A DNA stretch of 64,000 nt, taken from contig JADEXA010000004.1 of the NCBI GenBank assembly GCA_015207365.1, forward strand, positions 124,001 to 188,000, read 5' to 3'. Both the position numbers and the translations under genes were made by a program. A model generated the notes under the pieces. The model ran no database searches. It had not been told where the DNA came from and worked only from the letters and a program-made list of their open reading frames with translations. Positions 38,169 through 47,535 of this stretch are shown in pieces. The stretch comes from Vacuolonema iberomarrocanum LEGE 07170. GTDB lineage: Bacteria; Cyanobacteriota; Cyanobacteriia; Elainellales; Elainellaceae. How positions within the stretch are numbered: the stretch's first letter is position 1; each line of letters starts with the position of its first letter.

Positions 38169-38963
38169 ATGCGCTATAACAACCGCTTTACCCTCTCTAC
38201 GCCCGAAAGTGTCGAACTCGAATTTGCCCTGGCAGGCATTGGCAATCGGGTGTTTGCGCTGTTCATTGACTACCAGGTGCTGGGATTAATCCTTATTGGG
38301 CATTTGATTGTCTGGATTTTTGCCTCCATCCAACTCCTTGATTACCTTACGCGTCTAGAGGGAGATTTTAGTTCCGTTCCCCTCTGGCTTCTGGCCATTT
38401 TCCTGATCTTCAACTTTTCGATCTTTGTCGGCTACTTTGTCTTTTTCGAAGTCCGCTGGCAGGGGCAAACCCCGGGCAAACGCCTCGCCAAAATTCGCGT
38501 CGTTCGGGATGATGGTCGCCCTGTGGGGCTGAATCAAGCGGTGTTGCGATCGCTCCTTCGCCCTGTGGATGATGTGTTCTTCATTGGCTTATTTTTTATC
38601 CTGCTGAATAAGCAAGAAAAGCGCATTGGCGACTTGGTTGCCGGGACGCTCGTGGTTCAAGAGGAACGCGACGGGAGCAAAACCGATATCCTGTGCTCTG
38701 AACGGGCCCAACAACTGGCACGAGAACTGCCCGAAACATCGGATCTCGATCATCTCACTCCCGATGACTTTGCGGTAATTCGAGCCTATCTGCGCCGCCG
38801 CAACGCCATGACATCTCGGTCTCAGGTTGAGGTCAGCATGAAGCTTGCCCAGCAAATCCGTGAGCTGATCAAATTCGAAGTGATTCCTCCCAATATGACC
38901 TCGGAGGATTTTTTAGAAGCACTATATCTGGTGTATCAAGAGCGATCGCCCCGCTTCGACTAG
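38169..38963 (+). CDS. RDD-family membrane protein
   Basis: A 264-residue RDD protein. The motif region GNRVFALFIDYQVLGLI begins the domain, EVRWQGQTPGKRLAKIRVVRDDG gives the conserved cytosolic loop, and DLVAGTLVVQEE closes it. A soluble tail of about 90 residues follows. RDD proteins may carry ions across membranes in some bacteria, but the activity here is unknown. It forms a unit with the gene before it. Confidence 0.88.
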   Translation: MRYNNRFTLSTPESVELEFALAGIGNRVFALFIDYQVLGLILIGHLIVWIFASIQLLDYLTRLEGDFSSVPLWLLAIFLIFNFSIFVGYFVFFEVRWQGQTPGKRLAKIRVVRDDGRPVGLNQAVLRSLLRPVDDVFFIGLFFILLNKQEKRIGDLVAGTLVVQEERDGSKTDILCSERAQQLARELPETSDLDHLTPDDFAVIRAYLRRRNAMTSRSQVEVSMKLAQQIRELIKFEVIPPNMTSEDFLEALYLVYQERSPRFD

Positions 38964-39135
38964 TACCGCATCATGCCGGAAGAAAAGACGTTCTACGGAA
39001 ACGACTCGTATCAAAACGAACTATTTTGAGCTAAACATCCGGTTTTTGACCGAATTCCCCATTATTCACCCATTAGCGCAACTCTGCCCCTACGCAGAAT
39101 CCAGAGACGGATCCTGAAAGATGTATCCTGTGCGA

Positions 39136-39165
39136 CTTAACCTCATCTTTACGATTACTATGTAG
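39136..39165 (+). promoter_or_regulatory. possible Pho box upstream of pstS
   Basis: CTTAACCT, CAT, CTTTACGA, TTA, CTATGTAG: octamers at 11-base spacing. The first matches the cyanobacterial Pho-box unit; the second is partial and the third poor. It lies about 50-80 bases before the start codon. Confidence 0.5.
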
Positions 39166-39213
39166 AATGCCATCGTCCGAATTCTCGACAACGAAGAAGG
39201 AAACCACCGACCT

Positions 39214-40221
39214 ATGGCATTCAAATTCTGGAATAAGCGTAATGTGGCATTTGCTGCATTGACCGCCGTAACTCTGACCATCGCTGCTTGCGGTGGTACC
39301 ACGACAACTGAGGCCGACCCCGAAGCAGAAGTAGGGGCAGAAGGTGAAGATACTGAAATGGCTGAGGGTGGCGCGGACGTGAGTGGTGACGTGCTCCTCG
39401 ACGGTTCCAGCACCGTTTTCCCCATCGCTGAAGCAATGGCAGAAGAGTTCATGGCAGCCACCCCTGGAACCAATGTCACCGTAGGTACCTCCGGTAGCGG
39501 TGGCGGTTTCGAGAAGTTCTGCGCAGGCGAAACGGATATTTCTAACGCATCTCGCCCCATCGAAGAAGATGAGATTGCCAATTGCGAAGCCAACGGCATT
39601 GAGTTCGTTGAGCTAGCGGTTGCAACCGACGCATTGACAGTCGTGGTCAACCCCGAAAACGACTGGGCACAATGCATGACCATCGAAGAGTTGCAAACGA
39701 TGTGGGCACCCGAATCTCAGGGCACCGTCACAAACTGGAATCAGGTTAACCCAGAGTATCCCGATCAGGAATTGCTGCTCTACGGACCAGGTACAGATTC
39801 TGGTACCTTTGACTATTTCACCGAAACCGTAAACGGTGACGGGGGCGCAAGCCGGGGTGACTACACCGCTAGTGAAGACGACAACCAGTTGGTACAGGGT
39901 GTAGAAGGGGATCCAGGTGCGTTGGCCTACTTTGGGTTCGCGTACTACATCGAAAACCAAGATCAGTTGACATCCTTGGAAATCGACGGTGGAGAAGGTT
40001 GTGTTGCGCCTTCTCAGGAAGCGGTGCTGGCTGGTGAATACACTCCCTTCTCCCGCCCACTGTTCATGTACGTCAAGGTATCGGCGATGGAAGAGAAGCC
40101 TCAAGTTGCAGCATTTGTTGACTTTGTACTGGATCCGGCCAACCGAACCTTCGTTGATGAGACGGGTTACGTTTCCCTCAACGACGATCAGTACGCTGCA
40201 GAGCAAGCAAAAGTTCAATAG
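39214..40221 (+). CDS. pstS: phosphate ABC transporter substrate-binding protein
   Basis: A 335-residue PstS. The signal and lipobox TLTIAAC|G give a lipid-anchored protein, followed by an acidic linker. LLDGSSTVFPIAEAMAEEF and TSGSGGGFEKFC are phosphate-binding motifs (SxxTSGSGGG type). The end FVDFVLDPANRTFVDETGYV fits. It captures phosphate in the periplasm for PstCAB. First gene of pstSCAB; a hairpin after it could keep its level above that of pstC. Confidence 0.95.
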   Translation: MAFKFWNKRNVAFAALTAVTLTIAACGGTTTTEADPEAEVGAEGEDTEMAEGGADVSGDVLLDGSSTVFPIAEAMAEEFMAATPGTNVTVGTSGSGGGFEKFCAGETDISNASRPIEEDEIANCEANGIEFVELAVATDALTVVVNPENDWAQCMTIEELQTMWAPESQGTVTNWNQVNPEYPDQELLLYGPGTDSGTFDYFTETVNGDGGASRGDYTASEDDNQLVQGVEGDPGALAYFGFAYYIENQDQLTSLEIDGGEGCVAPSQEAVLAGEYTPFSRPLFMYVKVSAMEEKPQVAAFVDFVLDPANRTFVDETGYVSLNDDQYAAEQAKVQ

Positions 40222-40275
40222 AGCTGTTCAACGTTTGGTCTGATACAACCGCAATGGCAATCTAGCCATTAGGGT

Positions 40276-40311
40276 AAAGCCAGGTCAGATTTCGAGATTT
40301 GACCTGGCTTT
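40276..40311 (+). terminator. hairpin between pstS and pstC
   Basis: A 12-bp stem AAAGCCAGGTCA / TGACCTGGCTTT with a loop of 12. It could partly terminate transcripts after pstS. Confidence 0.75.
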
Positions 40312-40394
40312 CATCCAATTCATTCAAACAGATGGAATTCAGCGAGTTTTTTTACGTTAAATATTTTGGCTAGAGGAAATAGTCGAGGAGACCC

Positions 40395-41339
40395 ATGACT
40401 GATAGCGTGCAACCCGGAGGTGGGCGATCGGATCTCTGGCGGCCTAATCGCAGCAAGAGCAAGCGAGACGAGCTGATTGTAAAGTTTTTGTTTGGAGCTT
40501 GTGCCTTGCTGTCCATCGTGACAACGGCTGGCATTCTTTACACACTCCTTATTGAAACGATCAAGTTTTTCCGGCAAGTCCCTTTTACTGATTTTTTCTT
40601 TGATACTCAGTGGACTCCACTTTTTACTGACCCGCAATACGGCATTTTTGTGTTGGTTAGTGCCACATTCCTAACGGCATTTATTGGCCTATTGGTCGCC
40701 GTTCCTTTGGGAATTCTGGCAGCGGTTTGCTTGAGCGAATATGCTCCCCGCAGTGTGCGGGCTTGGCTCAAGCCTGCTCTGGAAATTCTGGCAGGGGTTC
40801 CGAGTGTTGTCTTTGGCTACTTTGCACTGCTGTTTGTGACCCCTTTCCTCCGCACTGTTATGCCTTTCTTAGGGCTGCAAACCTTCAACGGTTTGAGTGC
40901 AGGGCTCGTGCTTGGAATTTCTATCCTGCCGATCGTTGCATCCCTGAGTGAAGATGCCATTTATGCGGTTCCCAACAGCTTGCGACAAGCGTCTTATGCG
41001 GTCGGAGCTACAAAGCGTGAAACGATCATCAACGTTGTCCTCAAAGCGGCCTTGTCCGGTATTGTTGCAGCGGTGATTTTGGGCGTTTCTAGAGCCGTGG
41101 GTGAAACGATGATTGTAACGCTGGCAGCGGGGCAGAATCCTACCCTGACGCTAGATCCTCGGGTCGCCATTCAAACCATGACCTCTTTCATTGTTCAGGT
41201 GGCGGGTGGCGATGTGGCCGTCGGCACATTGAAGTACGACACGCTGTTTGCCGTTGGTACCTCACTATTCCTCATCACGCTGTCGCTCAATGTGTTTAGT
41301 TTCTGGTTTGTCCGTCGTTTCCAGGAGAAGTACGAATGA
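40395..41339 (+). CDS. pstC: phosphate ABC transporter permease PstC
   Basis: A 314-residue permease with six predicted helices. The EAA-like loop DAIYAVPNSLRQASYAVGATKRET is typical for PstC. Its TGA overlaps the pstA ATG by four bases. It makes the channel with PstA. Confidence 0.95.
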   Translation: MTDSVQPGGGRSDLWRPNRSKSKRDELIVKFLFGACALLSIVTTAGILYTLLIETIKFFRQVPFTDFFFDTQWTPLFTDPQYGIFVLVSATFLTAFIGLLVAVPLGILAAVCLSEYAPRSVRAWLKPALEILAGVPSVVFGYFALLFVTPFLRTVMPFLGLQTFNGLSAGLVLGISILPIVASLSEDAIYAVPNSLRQASYAVGATKRETIINVVLKAALSGIVAAVILGVSRAVGETMIVTLAAGQNPTLTLDPRVAIQTMTSFIVQVAGGDVAVGTLKYDTLFAVGTSLFLITLSLNVFSFWFVRRFQEKYE

Positions 41340-42271
41340 CTACAAGTGATCCAAATGCTCTGCCCGCAAAGCCTCCGGGTGGTATTGATATTGCACAGGG
41401 TGATTTCGAGCCGAATCTCAAGCGTCGCTATCAGTATGACAATATCTTCAGGATCATTACCTGGATTGCCACCTTTATCGGCTTGATCGTTCTGGCTATT
41501 CTTATCCTGGACACGTTTCTTGACGGGCTGCCCCGGCTAACGGGGAATTTTCTCACCAGCTTCCCTTCCCGTCGTCCCGAACAAGCCGGGATTGCGTCTT
41601 CCCTGGTCGGCACCCTCTGGTTGCTCGGAATCACGGCGCTGTTTGCCTTCCCTATTGGGGTTGGCGCAGGGATTTATCTGCAAGAGTTTGCAAGCGACAA
41701 TTGGTTTACGCGTACGCTAGAAATCAACATTAGTAACTTGGCAGCCGTTCCTTCAATTATCTACGGTCTGCTGGGTCTGGCGATGTTCGTTCAACTATTG
41801 GGAGCGATTACCCAAGGACGAAGCTTGCTTTCGGGGGGGTTGACCCTGGCCTTGCTGATTTTGCCAGTGATTATTGTCTCGACCCGTGAGTCGTTGAAGG
41901 CCGTTCCCGACAGCCTGCGGCTGGCTGGGATGGCGCTGGGGTCAACCCGTTGGCAAACCGTCTGGTCTCATGTGCTCCCTCAGGCCATTCCTGGCATTAT
42001 GACCGGAACGATTATTGCTTTGTCCCGAGCGATCGGCGAAACAGCACCGCTGATTGTGATTGGGGCACAGACGTTTGTGGCATTTCTACCCAACAATCCC
42101 TTCTCCTCTTTCTCGGCCATGCCGATTCAGATTTACAACTGGACCTCTCGGCCCCAAGAAGAATTCCACACCAACGCGGCGGCGGGCATCATTGTGCTGC
42201 TGGTGGTGTTGTTGCTCATGAATGGTACGGCGATTTACATCCGTAATCGCTTCCAGAAGCAATCTTTGTAG
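41336..42271 (+). CDS. pstA: phosphate ABC transporter permease PstA
   Basis: A 311-residue permease. The EAA loop [24 protein letters not shown] and [17 protein letters not shown] match PstA. It follows pstC with an ATGA overlap, hence coupled translation, and pairs with it in the membrane. Confidence 0.95.
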   Translation: MTTSDPNALPAKPPGGIDIAQGDFEPNLKRRYQYDNIFRIITWIATFIGLIVLAILILDTFLDGLPRLTGNFLTSFPSRRPEQAGIASSLVGTLWLLGITALFAFPIGVGAGIYLQEFASDNWFTRTLEINISNLAAVPSIIYGLLGLAMFVQLLGAITQGRSLLSGGLTLALLILPVIIVSTRESLKAVPDSLRLAGMALGSTRWQTVWSHVLPQAIPGIMTGTIIALSRAIGETAPLIVIGAQTFVAFLPNNPFSSFSAMPIQIYNWTSRPQEEFHTNAAAGIIVLLVVLLLMNGTAIYIRNRFQKQSL

Positions 42272-42333
42272 CGATCGCTTCCCAGTTCACTTGTCGCTTA
42301 TCAATTCACTTTTCGGTTAGAGGGAAAATCCCC

Positions 42334-43143
42334 ATGCAGTCAAATACTTCTTCGACAACGATCGATACAGACGTGACGTTCCGTGTAGAAAATACCGACT
42401 ACTACTACGGATCTTTTCTCGCGGTAAAGGGCGTAAATTTCGATGTTCCGGCTCGCAAAATTACGGCCTTAATTGGTCCATCTGGTTGCGGTAAAAGTAC
42501 GGTTTTGCGCTGTTTCAATCGCCTGAATGACCTGATTCCTGGCGCTCATATCAACGGCAAAATCTACTTCGACGGTGAGGATTTGTACTCTCCTAGAGTT
42601 GACCCCACCGAGCTGCGCCGCCGGGTTGGGATGGTCTTCCAAAAGTCGAACCCCTTTCCCAAGTCGATTTACGAAAACATTGCCTTTGGTGCCCGGATCA
42701 ATGGCTACAGAGGCAATATGGATGAGCTAGTGGAGCAGTCGCTGCGGGGAGCCGCCCTGTGGGATGAAGTGAAGGATAAGCTCAGCGAAAGTGGACTATC
42801 GATCTCCGGTGGTCAGCAGCAGCGTTTGTGCATCGCCCGGGCGATCGCCATCGAACCTGAAGTGTTGTTGATGGACGAGCCTTGCTCGGCCCTCGACCCC
42901 ATCTCCACTTTGCAAATCGAAGACCTGATGCAAGAGCTGAAGACGAACTTCACCATCGTCATCGTGACTCACAACATGCAACAGGCCGCGCGGATATCTG
43001 ACAACACGGCCTTTTTCAATGCCCGCCAGACCGACAAAGGGGGTAAGCAGGGCTATCTGGTGGAATATGCATCCACCGAAACCATTTTCAACGACCCGGC
43101 TCAGCAAGCAACCCGAGACTATGTCAGTGGCCGATTCGGTTAA
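42334..43143 (+). CDS. pstB: phosphate ABC transporter ATPase PstB
   Basis: A 269-residue ABC ATPase: Walker [10 protein letters not shown] near 48, signature [16 protein letters not shown] near 150, Walker [15 protein letters not shown]-loop VTHNMQQ. It powers phosphate import through PstCA. Fourth gene of the cluster, 62 bases after pstA; no phoU is seen nearby. Confidence 0.96.
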   Translation: MQSNTSSTTIDTDVTFRVENTDYYYGSFLAVKGVNFDVPARKITALIGPSGCGKSTVLRCFNRLNDLIPGAHINGKIYFDGEDLYSPRVDPTELRRRVGMVFQKSNPFPKSIYENIAFGARINGYRGNMDELVEQSLRGAALWDEVKDKLSESGLSISGGQQQRLCIARAIAIEPEVLLMDEPCSALDPISTLQIEDLMQELKTNFTIVIVTHNMQQAARISDNTAFFNARQTDKGGKQGYLVEYASTETIFNDPAQQATRDYVSGRFG

Positions 43144-43349
43144 ACCGAGTTAGCCGATTGTCGCTGTTCTGGGTGTGCTCTTGTAGAAAGGTGAAGCAGC
43201 ACTGCATCCAGTGCTTTGAACAAACCTTAGATGGTTAACAGGCGTGTCTTCTTGGGAGGCGCGCCTTTTGCATGATCAGTCATTGGCTCTACTCGGGTGG
43301 GATGATGGGCTTGCGCTTACACGCGGAGACAGGGTGGGGCCTAAGGACG

Positions 43350-43390
43350 GGACACAAAATCAAGAGTTTTCTGGGTTTTGTCCTGTACTC
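43350..43390. repeat. palindromic repeat, family C (short copy)
   Basis: GGACACAAAATCAAGAGTTTTC ... GTTTTGTCCTGTACT. The left end has decayed, and the right end is intact. Confidence 0.75.
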
Positions 43391-43394
43391 AGGG

Positions 43395-43497
43395 GTATGA
43401 CCAATTTGCTAAGAATCCACGACAGATAATTTTTGAAAGCCGCGCAGTGCGCGGCTTTCAAAAATTATCTGATTTTGGTTTTCGTTGAATTGGTATC
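43395..43497. repeat. palindromic repeat, family A (complete copy)
   Basis: GTATGACCAATTTGCTAAG at the left and GAATTGGTAT at the right. Inner arms CAGATAATTTTTGAAAGCCG / CGGCTTTCAAAAATTATCTG; the centre is CGCG in place of the CCCC of other copies, again with the matching change in the other arm. Confidence 0.93.
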
Positions 43498-43751
43498 AGA
43501 CATAGGGCAGCTAAGAAGGCGGTACACTAGCTAGTTGCGATCGCGCTTCTATGGGTTAGTGTCATGAAAGAGATCAGTGACGCTTCCGGTTTCTGTGGCC
43601 TCGTCTGCGGATGTTGATCCATGCTCTACCATTCGCGATCGTGAACGCACCGGAACAGGATCCGCAAACGAACTCGGTAACTTTCCGGAACCAAGGGGCA
43701 TCATGATGTAGTTCAATGGGTTTTTCCTGAATCTTCAGACGGGGCTGAACC

Positions 43752-45707
43752 ATGCAATCTTCCCTTTCGGCTGGTGTTGTTTTGCAAAATCGTTATCGCC
43801 TGCTCAGCACCTTGGGGCAGGGCGGATTTGGGCGCACCTACCTCGGGGAGGACATGGGGCGCTTCAATGAGCGCTGCGCTGTCAAAGAATTCATCCCCAG
43901 CCAGGTTGGAGAAAACGCTCTGGGCAAAGCGCGCGAACTGTTTCGGCGGGAAGCCGAAACGCTGTATCAGATCTCGCATCCCCAAATTCCGCAGTTTCGA
44001 GCAACCTTTGAGGAAGATCGACGGCTGTTCATTGTGCAGGATTATGTGGGGGGCAAGACCTACCGCGAACTGCTGAACGATCGCAAAGCGCAGAACCTGA
44101 CGTTCTCTGAAACGGAAGGGATGCAACTGATGCGGCAGTTGTTGCCGGTGCTGGCACACCTCCATGCCAAGGGCATCATTCATCGGGATATTGCTCCCGA
44201 CAATATAATTCTGCGGCAATCGGACTACCTCCCTGTACTCATCGATTTTGGGGTGGTCAAGGCGATCGCCACACAAATGCAGCTCCAGGGTACTGGGGTG
44301 TCTGGCGTCACCACCGTCGGTAAGCTGGGCTATGCCCCCAGTGAGCAAATGCAAACGGGGCGCGCCTATCCCAATAGCGACCTGTATGCCCTGGCCGTGA
44401 CTGTGGTGGTAATGATGACAGGGCGGGAGCCCCAGGAGCTATTTGACGATATTAGCCTGGTCTGGCACTGGCAGCGCCATGCCAATGTGAGTGCCGGGTT
44501 TGCCGCCATTTTGAACCGGATGTTGAGCTATCGCCCAGGCGATCGCTACCAATCGGTGAGCGAGGTCGCCCGCGCCCTTCAGGATCTGAATTCATCGGCG
44601 GCATCGCGATCGGTTTCCCCTTACAATCCGCCGCCAACCTCACCGTCCTTGCCAGCTCCGCCACCAGTACCTGCGCCCCAGGCTCCCGACCTATCACATA
44701 TGCAAACCGTCGCGGTGGGTCGCCGTTCGGTACCCGATCCGACAGCCATGCGTCCACCGACATCGCGTCGCCCTGCCACGACGCGACAGGCTGTGTCACC
44801 CCCACCCTCAACACCAACCACGTCGGATCGGGGCATTTGGGATAATCCCTGGGCGGTGGTCAGTATTTTTGGTGGGCTGGCCATCGTCGCGGGAATCACT
44901 TCCTGGGCAGTGATGAGTGCGCTACTCAATACTCAAGAGCCTGAGCCACAGCCGACCCCGACAGAAACCGTTGCTCCTTCTCCAACGGCAACGCCATCAC
45001 CATCACCAACCCCCAGCCCATCGCCAACCCCCGATGAACCCGTCGTCTTTGACCAACGCATCAGCCTGAACCAAGGCGCAGAAACCACCTTGCGGGGAAC
45101 CCTGCGCTCCAATCAGGCGATCAACTACATCCTGACGCTGGAGGCGGGCGATCGCCTTTCCGCTGACCTGGATGGAGACGATGTCGTGATGACGATCTTC
45201 ACGCCGGATCAAGCTGTGTTTGATGGGGATTCCTCCGAAGTCACCTCTTGGGATGGCACCATACCCAGAGCTGGAGACTACATCATTTACCTAGAACCGG
45301 AAGAGGATGATGGAGAGCAGGTGGACTACTCCCTGAGTCTGAGCCGTGAAACCGAACCGGAGCCGGAACCCGAGCCGGAACCGGAACCCGAGCCAGAACC
45401 CGAACCCCCTAGTGATATTGACACTCAGGCTCTCAATGTTGAGCCAGGAGAGAGCATCGAGATTGCAGATCAGGTGAGCGACGATCGCCTCCTGCGCTAT
45501 CGGGTGCGGCTCCGCCCTGGCGAAGTTTTACGGGTAGAAGTGATTCAGGGCGATGTTTCGCTGAACTTGCGCGAACCCGCAGGACAGCCCACGGGTCAGG
45601 TGTCCGGCGACGGTGCGCGAGTTGAAGCTGCAACGGATGGGCGCTATCAAATTGATGTCTTTGCTGACCAAGTTGTCAATTTTGTGCTGAACGTTGAGGT
45701 CGATTGA
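43752..45707 (+). CDS. membrane Ser/Thr protein kinase with PPC-like C-terminal domains
   Basis: A 651-residue protein. The kinase domain spans about 12-275: GQGGFGRTYLG loop, AVKEF Lys, HRDIAPDN catalytic loop (Ala replaces the usual Lys of HRDxKxxN) and IDFGVVK. A Pro-rich juxtamembrane part and one helix near 375-395 come next, then a PTP-repeat linker, a PPC-like beta domain, an EPEPEP spacer and a second one. A receptor-type Hanks kinase that probably senses something outside the cytosol. Targets are unknown. Confidence 0.9.
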   Translation: MQSSLSAGVVLQNRYRLLSTLGQGGFGRTYLGEDMGRFNERCAVKEFIPSQVGENALGKARELFRREAETLYQISHPQIPQFRATFEEDRRLFIVQDYVGGKTYRELLNDRKAQNLTFSETEGMQLMRQLLPVLAHLHAKGIIHRDIAPDNIILRQSDYLPVLIDFGVVKAIATQMQLQGTGVSGVTTVGKLGYAPSEQMQTGRAYPNSDLYALAVTVVVMMTGREPQELFDDISLVWHWQRHANVSAGFAAILNRMLSYRPGDRYQSVSEVARALQDLNSSAASRSVSPYNPPPTSPSLPAPPPVPAPQAPDLSHMQTVAVGRRSVPDPTAMRPPTSRRPATTRQAVSPPPSTPTTSDRGIWDNPWAVVSIFGGLAIVAGITSWAVMSALLNTQEPEPQPTPTETVAPSPTATPSPSPTPSPSPTPDEPVVFDQRISLNQGAETTLRGTLRSNQAINYILTLEAGDRLSADLDGDDVVMTIFTPDQAVFDGDSSEVTSWDGTIPRAGDYIIYLEPEEDDGEQVDYSLSLSRETEPEPEPEPEPEPEPEPEPPSDIDTQALNVEPGESIEIADQVSDDRLLRYRVRLRPGEVLRVEVIQGDVSLNLREPAGQPTGQVSGDGARVEAATDGRYQIDVFADQVVNFVLNVEVD

Positions 45708-46015
45708 TCCATCACGCCAACATCCATCACGCCAATATAAGTGTCAATCTTGAAATACCACCCTCGGTAGGCGCCCTGACGAAAGACCCTGAGTGCAGGA
45801 CAAAACCTAGAAAACCCTTGATTTTGTATAGCGTGGGCGATGCCCGCGCTATACAAAATCAAGGGTTTTCGCTGGGGTTCGATTTTTTGTCCTGTACTTA
45901 GCGAAAGACCATAACCTTGCAAGTTGACGACCTTTGGGTCACTCTGCATCCTTTACCGGGTCAGAGTATGCTAAAGGTTTAGGCTATTTGTACGAATCGT
46001 TCGGGGGGCAGTGCG
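45708..46015. other. spacer between kinase gene and bioD
   Basis: About 308 bases; a family C palindrome fills 45791-45899. No gene seen. Confidence 0.5.
45791..45899. repeat. palindromic repeat, family C (complete copy)
   Basis: Starts GAGTGCAGGACAAAACCTAG, with a perfect inner stem AACCCTTGATTTTGTATAGC / GCTATACAAAATCAAGGGTT, and ends GATTTTTTGTCCTGTACTT. It is the fullest copy of family C here. Confidence 0.95.
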
Positions 46016-46732
46016 TTGAACACGCTGTTGATTGCTGGAACAGATGTGGGCGTCGGCAAAACGGTTGTGACCGCAGCGCTCGCGGCCTACTGGCAAACCT
46101 ATTATGCTGGGCGATCGCTCGGTATTTTTAAGCCCGTACAGGCTGGGGGCAGCGATCGCGACCTCTACCCGCGCCTATTCTCCCTGAACCAGTCTTCAGA
46201 GGAGATTAACCCTATCCACTTTGAGACAGCGATCGCCCCTCCCATTGCTGCAGAGCGCGAACATCGTTCCATTTCTCTGGATACGGTCTGGACAACATTT
46301 GAAACCCTCGCCCGCCATCGCGACTGGGTCTTAATCGAAGGCTTTGGAGGGCTGGGCTCACCCCTCACGGCAGAGAGTACCGTCGCCGACATGGCCTGGG
46401 ATTGGCGCTTACCCTGCGTCCTCGTCGTTCCGGTGCGCCTCGGCAGCATTGGGCAAGCCGTGTCCCATGTCGCGCTTGCCCGTCAAGCCCATATTCACCT
46501 CAAAGGCATTGTCCTCAACTGCCTGCAACCGATGAGCCCTAAACAAAGCGATGAATGGGCGCCTCCTGAGCTAATCCAGACCCTCACAGGAGTCCCCGTA
46601 CTCGGAACCCTCCCCCACCTATCCGAACCCACCAATCTCACAAAATTGGCACAGGAAGCCGCACAGCTGGATCTAGAACGGCTGCTCCCCCTGAGTCTTT
46701 GGCAATCGGGTGCGCCAAGTCAGTTCACTTGA
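46016..46732 (+). CDS. bioD: dethiobiotin synthetase
   Basis: A 238-residue BioD. The P-loop is AGTDVGVGKTVV near the start; FKPVQAGG, EGFGGLGSPL and the RLGSIGQAVSHV helix are family marks. It closes the ureido ring in biotin synthesis using CO2 and ATP. The start is a TTG at 46016 preceded by GGGGGG, since no in-frame ATG comes before the P-loop. No other bio gene is nearby. Confidence 0.92.
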   Translation: MNTLLIAGTDVGVGKTVVTAALAAYWQTYYAGRSLGIFKPVQAGGSDRDLYPRLFSLNQSSEEINPIHFETAIAPPIAAEREHRSISLDTVWTTFETLARHRDWVLIEGFGGLGSPLTAESTVADMAWDWRLPCVLVVPVRLGSIGQAVSHVALARQAHIHLKGIVLNCLQPMSPKQSDEWAPPELIQTLTGVPVLGTLPHLSEPTNLTKLAQEAAQLDLERLLPLSLWQSGAPSQFT

Positions 46733-46741
46733 ACAGGACTT

Positions 46742-46842
46742 ATACCAATTCGCTAAGAATCCACTACAGATATTTTTTTGAAAGCCCCGCGCTGCGGGGC
46801 TTTCAAAAAAATATCTGATGTTGGTTTTTGTAGAATTGGTAT
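46742..46842. repeat. palindromic repeat, family A (complete copy)
   Basis: ATACCAATTCGCTAAGAATC to TAGAATTGGTAT, inner arms CAGATATTTTTTTGAAAGCC / GGCTTTCAAAAAAATATCTG. It is followed by a family D element, and lies between convergent genes. Confidence 0.95.
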
Positions 46843-46848
46843 GACGCA

Positions 46849-46930
46849 AGTTTTGCATCATCCTGATTGAATCCGTTGATGTTGTGGCCGCGTCGCAGCC
46901 GCAACATCAACAAAATGCGCAAGTCTTGTT
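46849..46930. repeat. palindromic repeat, family D (diverged copy)
   Basis: GTTGATGTTGTGGCCGCG and its mirror GCCGCAACATCAAC, with AATGCGCAAGTCTTGTT at the right end and GACGCAAGTTTTGCATC at the left. Confidence 0.85.
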
Positions 46931-46954
46931 GAAAATATTTCTTGCCAGTTTGCT

Positions 46955-46985
46955 GGGAGGGCGGATGCGTTGCATCCGCCCTCCC
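46955..46985. terminator. G+C-rich perfect hairpin
   Basis: GGGAGGGCGGATGC / GCATCCGCCCTCCC with a tiny loop. No T-run on the plus strand. It may end the minus-strand gene transcribed toward it, or be another small dispersed repeat. Confidence 0.6.
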
Positions 46986-47022
46986 CGTCGAGGCTCAGAT
47001 AGATCAAGAGCCGAGTAGGCTA

Positions 47023-47535
47023 TTAACGGCGCAACTTGAGGGGTGTACCCGAAATTGCCGTCTGTACTTGAGACGGTTGTTGTTGCTGCAAAAGAGCCGC
47101 GATCGCCTCTTCTACCTGTGAATCGATGCCACCACTGAAACGGACGACCCCTTCTTGGTCAATCAGAAAAAGCTGCAAGGTATGGGTTGCGCCGAATGTT
47201 TCGGCTACATCCTGGGTTTCGTCACGGAGATAGGGAAAATTCAGTTGCCAGTCGTCAGCGAAAGTCTCCAGATGGGGGGGACGATCGATGGGGGACTGGA
47301 CACCGTCATTTGCATTGATGCCAATGAGCATAAAGCCATCGGACTGAAAGTTCTGCTGTAGCTGCTTTAGGTAAGGGAGCGATTGCTCGACGAATGGACA
47401 TTCGTGCGCCAAAAACACAACCCCCACGAGCGAAAAGCAGGTGAGGTAGTAGCGAAGATGATGAACTTGTCCCGTGATACCGGGCAACTCAAAGTCAGGC
47501 GCGTAGCGCCCTAGAGCCGTATCTGAAATAAGCAT
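47023..47535 (-). CDS. thioredoxin-fold (AhpC/TSA-like) protein with a single Cys in the active-site loop
   Basis: A 170-residue redoxin. PDFELPGITGQVHHL opens the fold, VFLAHECPFVEQSLPYLKQL carries the Cys, and FLIDQEGVVRFSGGID ends it. In related bacterial proteins the loop reads CxHCPxV, so here the first Cys is replaced (Leu-Ala-His-Glu-Cys). That leaves a 1-Cys type. It may act as a peroxidase or have a structural role. It stands alone, convergent with bioD. Confidence 0.82.
   Translation of the reverse strand: MLISDTALGRYAPDFELPGITGQVHHLRYYLTCFSLVGVVFLAHECPFVEQSLPYLKQLQQNFQSDGFMLIGINANDGVQSPIDRPPHLETFADDWQLNFPYLRDETQDVAETFGATHTLQLFLIDQEGVVRFSGGIDSQVEEAIAALLQQQQPSQVQTAISGTPLKLRR

Larger units (their letters stand above)
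43144..43751. other. spacer between pstB and the kinase gene
   Basis: About 600 bases holding adjacent family C and family A elements (43350-43497). No gene is supported: the frame at 43244 runs through repeats. Confidence 0.45.
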
